Shown: in pieces, positions 62,982-64,000 of the stretch | Position numbering within the stretch: the stretch's first letter is position 1 | How the letters are laid out: each line of letters opens with the position of its first letter | From: Aphrocallistes beatrix | Lineage: Eukaryota > Porifera > Hexactinellida > Sceptrulophora > Aphrocallistidae | Length of the DNA stretch: 64,000 nt | Direction: 5' to 3' | Assembly: GCA_963281255.1 (NCBI GenBank) | Contig: OY725498.1 | Span: 4,216,001-4,280,000 of the forward strand | Notes under the pieces: model-generated | Told to the model about the DNA's origin: nothing | Database searches by the model: none | The model's input: only the letters and a program-made list of their open reading frames with translations | Translations under genes and position numbers: made by a program

Positions 62982-64000
62982 TTACTTCCTGTAAGAATAC
63001 TGCAAATCTCTGTACATGTTCTCACTGAGTTTGAGATCTCCTCCTAGCACTGTCTCCCCCCCAGTGCCAGAAGGGGGTTCCAATTTCTCATTCGACAGCT
63101 CCTCGAACATTCGAACCAGATCAGAGAAAGCAGGTCGCTCGTCGGACTCAGGATGCCAGCACAGCACCATGATGAGGTACACGTCTCGGGGACAGCCAGG
63201 GGGAGGGGGGAGCAGGATGGAGTCGTTCAGTTTGCTAATCACAGCGTCCAGTTTGTCGAATGGCCACGGCTTCAAGCCCAAGCTCCAAATCTCGAATAGC
63301 ACCATCGCGTAGCTCCACACGTCACTCTTGGCGTGGTACTTCTTGTAGAAGATGGACTCAGGAGCGGACCACTTGAGGGGGATGATGGTGTTCTCTTTCA
63401 TTTTGTAATAGTCCGAGTCCATCAGTCGGCGAGACATGCCGAAATCGGCGATCTTACACACATTCTGCGCATCCAGCAGGATGTTCCTGGCCGCCAGATC
63501 TCGATGGATGAACCCTTTCTGAGAGAGATAGGCCATCCCGGAAGCGATATCTCGACAGAATCCAACAAAGAGGGGTCCGACCTCCTGGAAGGAGGGAGGC
63601 GTTGGTCTCTGCTTCAGTTTGAGGAGATATTCTCTCAACTCTATCTCCATCAGCTCCGTTATGATGAGTTTAGGATCCGAGACTGTGGTGACGCCGATGA
63701 GTTTCAACACGTTGATGTGGTTGAATTGTCCGATAATGGTCGCCTCCTGAAGGAAAGCTAACTCTTCTTGAGTTTCGGAAGTGTGCTTCATTAATTTGAT
63801 GGCGACAGGAATCTCTCCGATGGGCGTGTCCAATGTTCCTCTCCACACCTCCCCGAAATGTCCTCCTCCCAACCTGTTGAACAGTTTCAAGTTTTCAGGT
63901 TTCAATTCCTTGTATCGAGATCTGTTCATCTGATCGAACAGTGTTGGATAATCGTTCGCTGGTTCCCAATACTTCCCTTGGTACAACTTGGGTTTCGGAG
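62982..64000 (-). CDS. Second tyrosine kinase gene, nearly identical kinase domain, cut by window end
   Basis: The minus-strand frame from the window edge to the stop at 62,982 covers the juxtamembrane proline run (P-K-P-K-L-Y-Q-G-K-Y-W) through the complete kinase domain. The few residue differences I found from the gene at 59,204 include H-H-G-Q to Y-Q-G-K, S-H to S-R and L-E-L to L-E-P. All catalytic motifs are intact (G-G-G-H-F-G, H-R-D-L-A-A-R-N, D-F-G). Extracellular and membrane parts lie beyond the window. It is tail-to-tail with the first kinase, separated by 1.7 kb, so the pair arose by inverted duplication. Confidence 0.9.
   Translation of the reverse strand, partial: PKPKLYQGKYWEPANDYPTLFDQMNRSRYKELKPENLKLFNRLGGGHFGEVWRGTLDTPIGEIPVAIKLMKHTSETQEELAFLQEATIIGQFNHINVLKLIGVTTVSDPKLIITELMEIELREYLLKLKQRPTPPSFQEVGPLFVGFCRDIASGMAYLSQKGFIHRDLAARNILLDAQNVCKIADFGMSRRLMDSDYYKMKENTIIPLKWSAPESIFYKKYHAKSDVWSYAMVLFEIWSLGLKPWPFDKLDAVISKLNDSILLPPPPGCPRDVYLIMVLCWHPESDERPAFSDLVRMFEELSNEKLEPPSGTGGETVLGGDLKLSENMYRDLQYSYRK

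Overview
The window is animal nuclear DNA, AT-rich, with short introns (one is 69 bp), several single-exon genes and dense small transposons. A STIM calcium sensor and EGF-type receptor tyrosine kinases point to a metazoan. The compact gene style and the large coiled-coil/NHL family suggest a non-bilaterian animal, most likely a sponge. That placement is inference.

Layout. 1-9 kb: inverted copy of a dispersed repeat, relics of a divergent NHL gene, three minus-strand genes of a ubiquitin-like/cysteine-rich family, a hAT-type MITE and a RING gene. 9.7-50.2 kb: a family of coiled-coil + NHL beta-propeller genes, all on the minus strand. Six dispersed copies (11.2, 14.9, 19.9, 24.7, 29.0, 34.3 kb) are followed by four copies, identical where compared, in a 3,380-bp tandem array that runs into a 200-N gap at 50,171. 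Mixed in are Aven-like C-terminal exons, a STIM homologue with a doubled EF-hand/SAM luminal part, a duplicated STIM 3' end, two Ty3/Gypsy fossils, a Tc1/mariner relic and MITEs. 50.4-64 kb: housekeeping genes and receptors. These are POLR1A (minus strand, missing its C-terminus at the gap side), a FANCM-like ERCC4 domain gene (minus), a receptor tyrosine kinase (plus), and a second, nearly identical kinase (minus) cut by the window end.

The most unusual content is the NHL family. Its coiled coil and propeller framework barely change between paralogues, but the same few positions change in almost every blade (either side of the Pro in x-P-x-G and just after the Val-Ala-Asp or Val-Cys-Asp type motif). 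With tandem amplification, mosaic N-termini and homogenised segments, this looks like a diversifying recognition family. The ligand and function cannot be read from the sequence.

Segmental duplication explains much of the rest. One duplicon carries an NHL gene, its 3' flank and an Aven-like exon. Another carries the type-II NHL promoter and a Ty3 fossil. They have been cut and rejoined, for example at 18.0-19.2 kb, where an NHL tail, a STIM tail and an Aven-like exon lie end to end.
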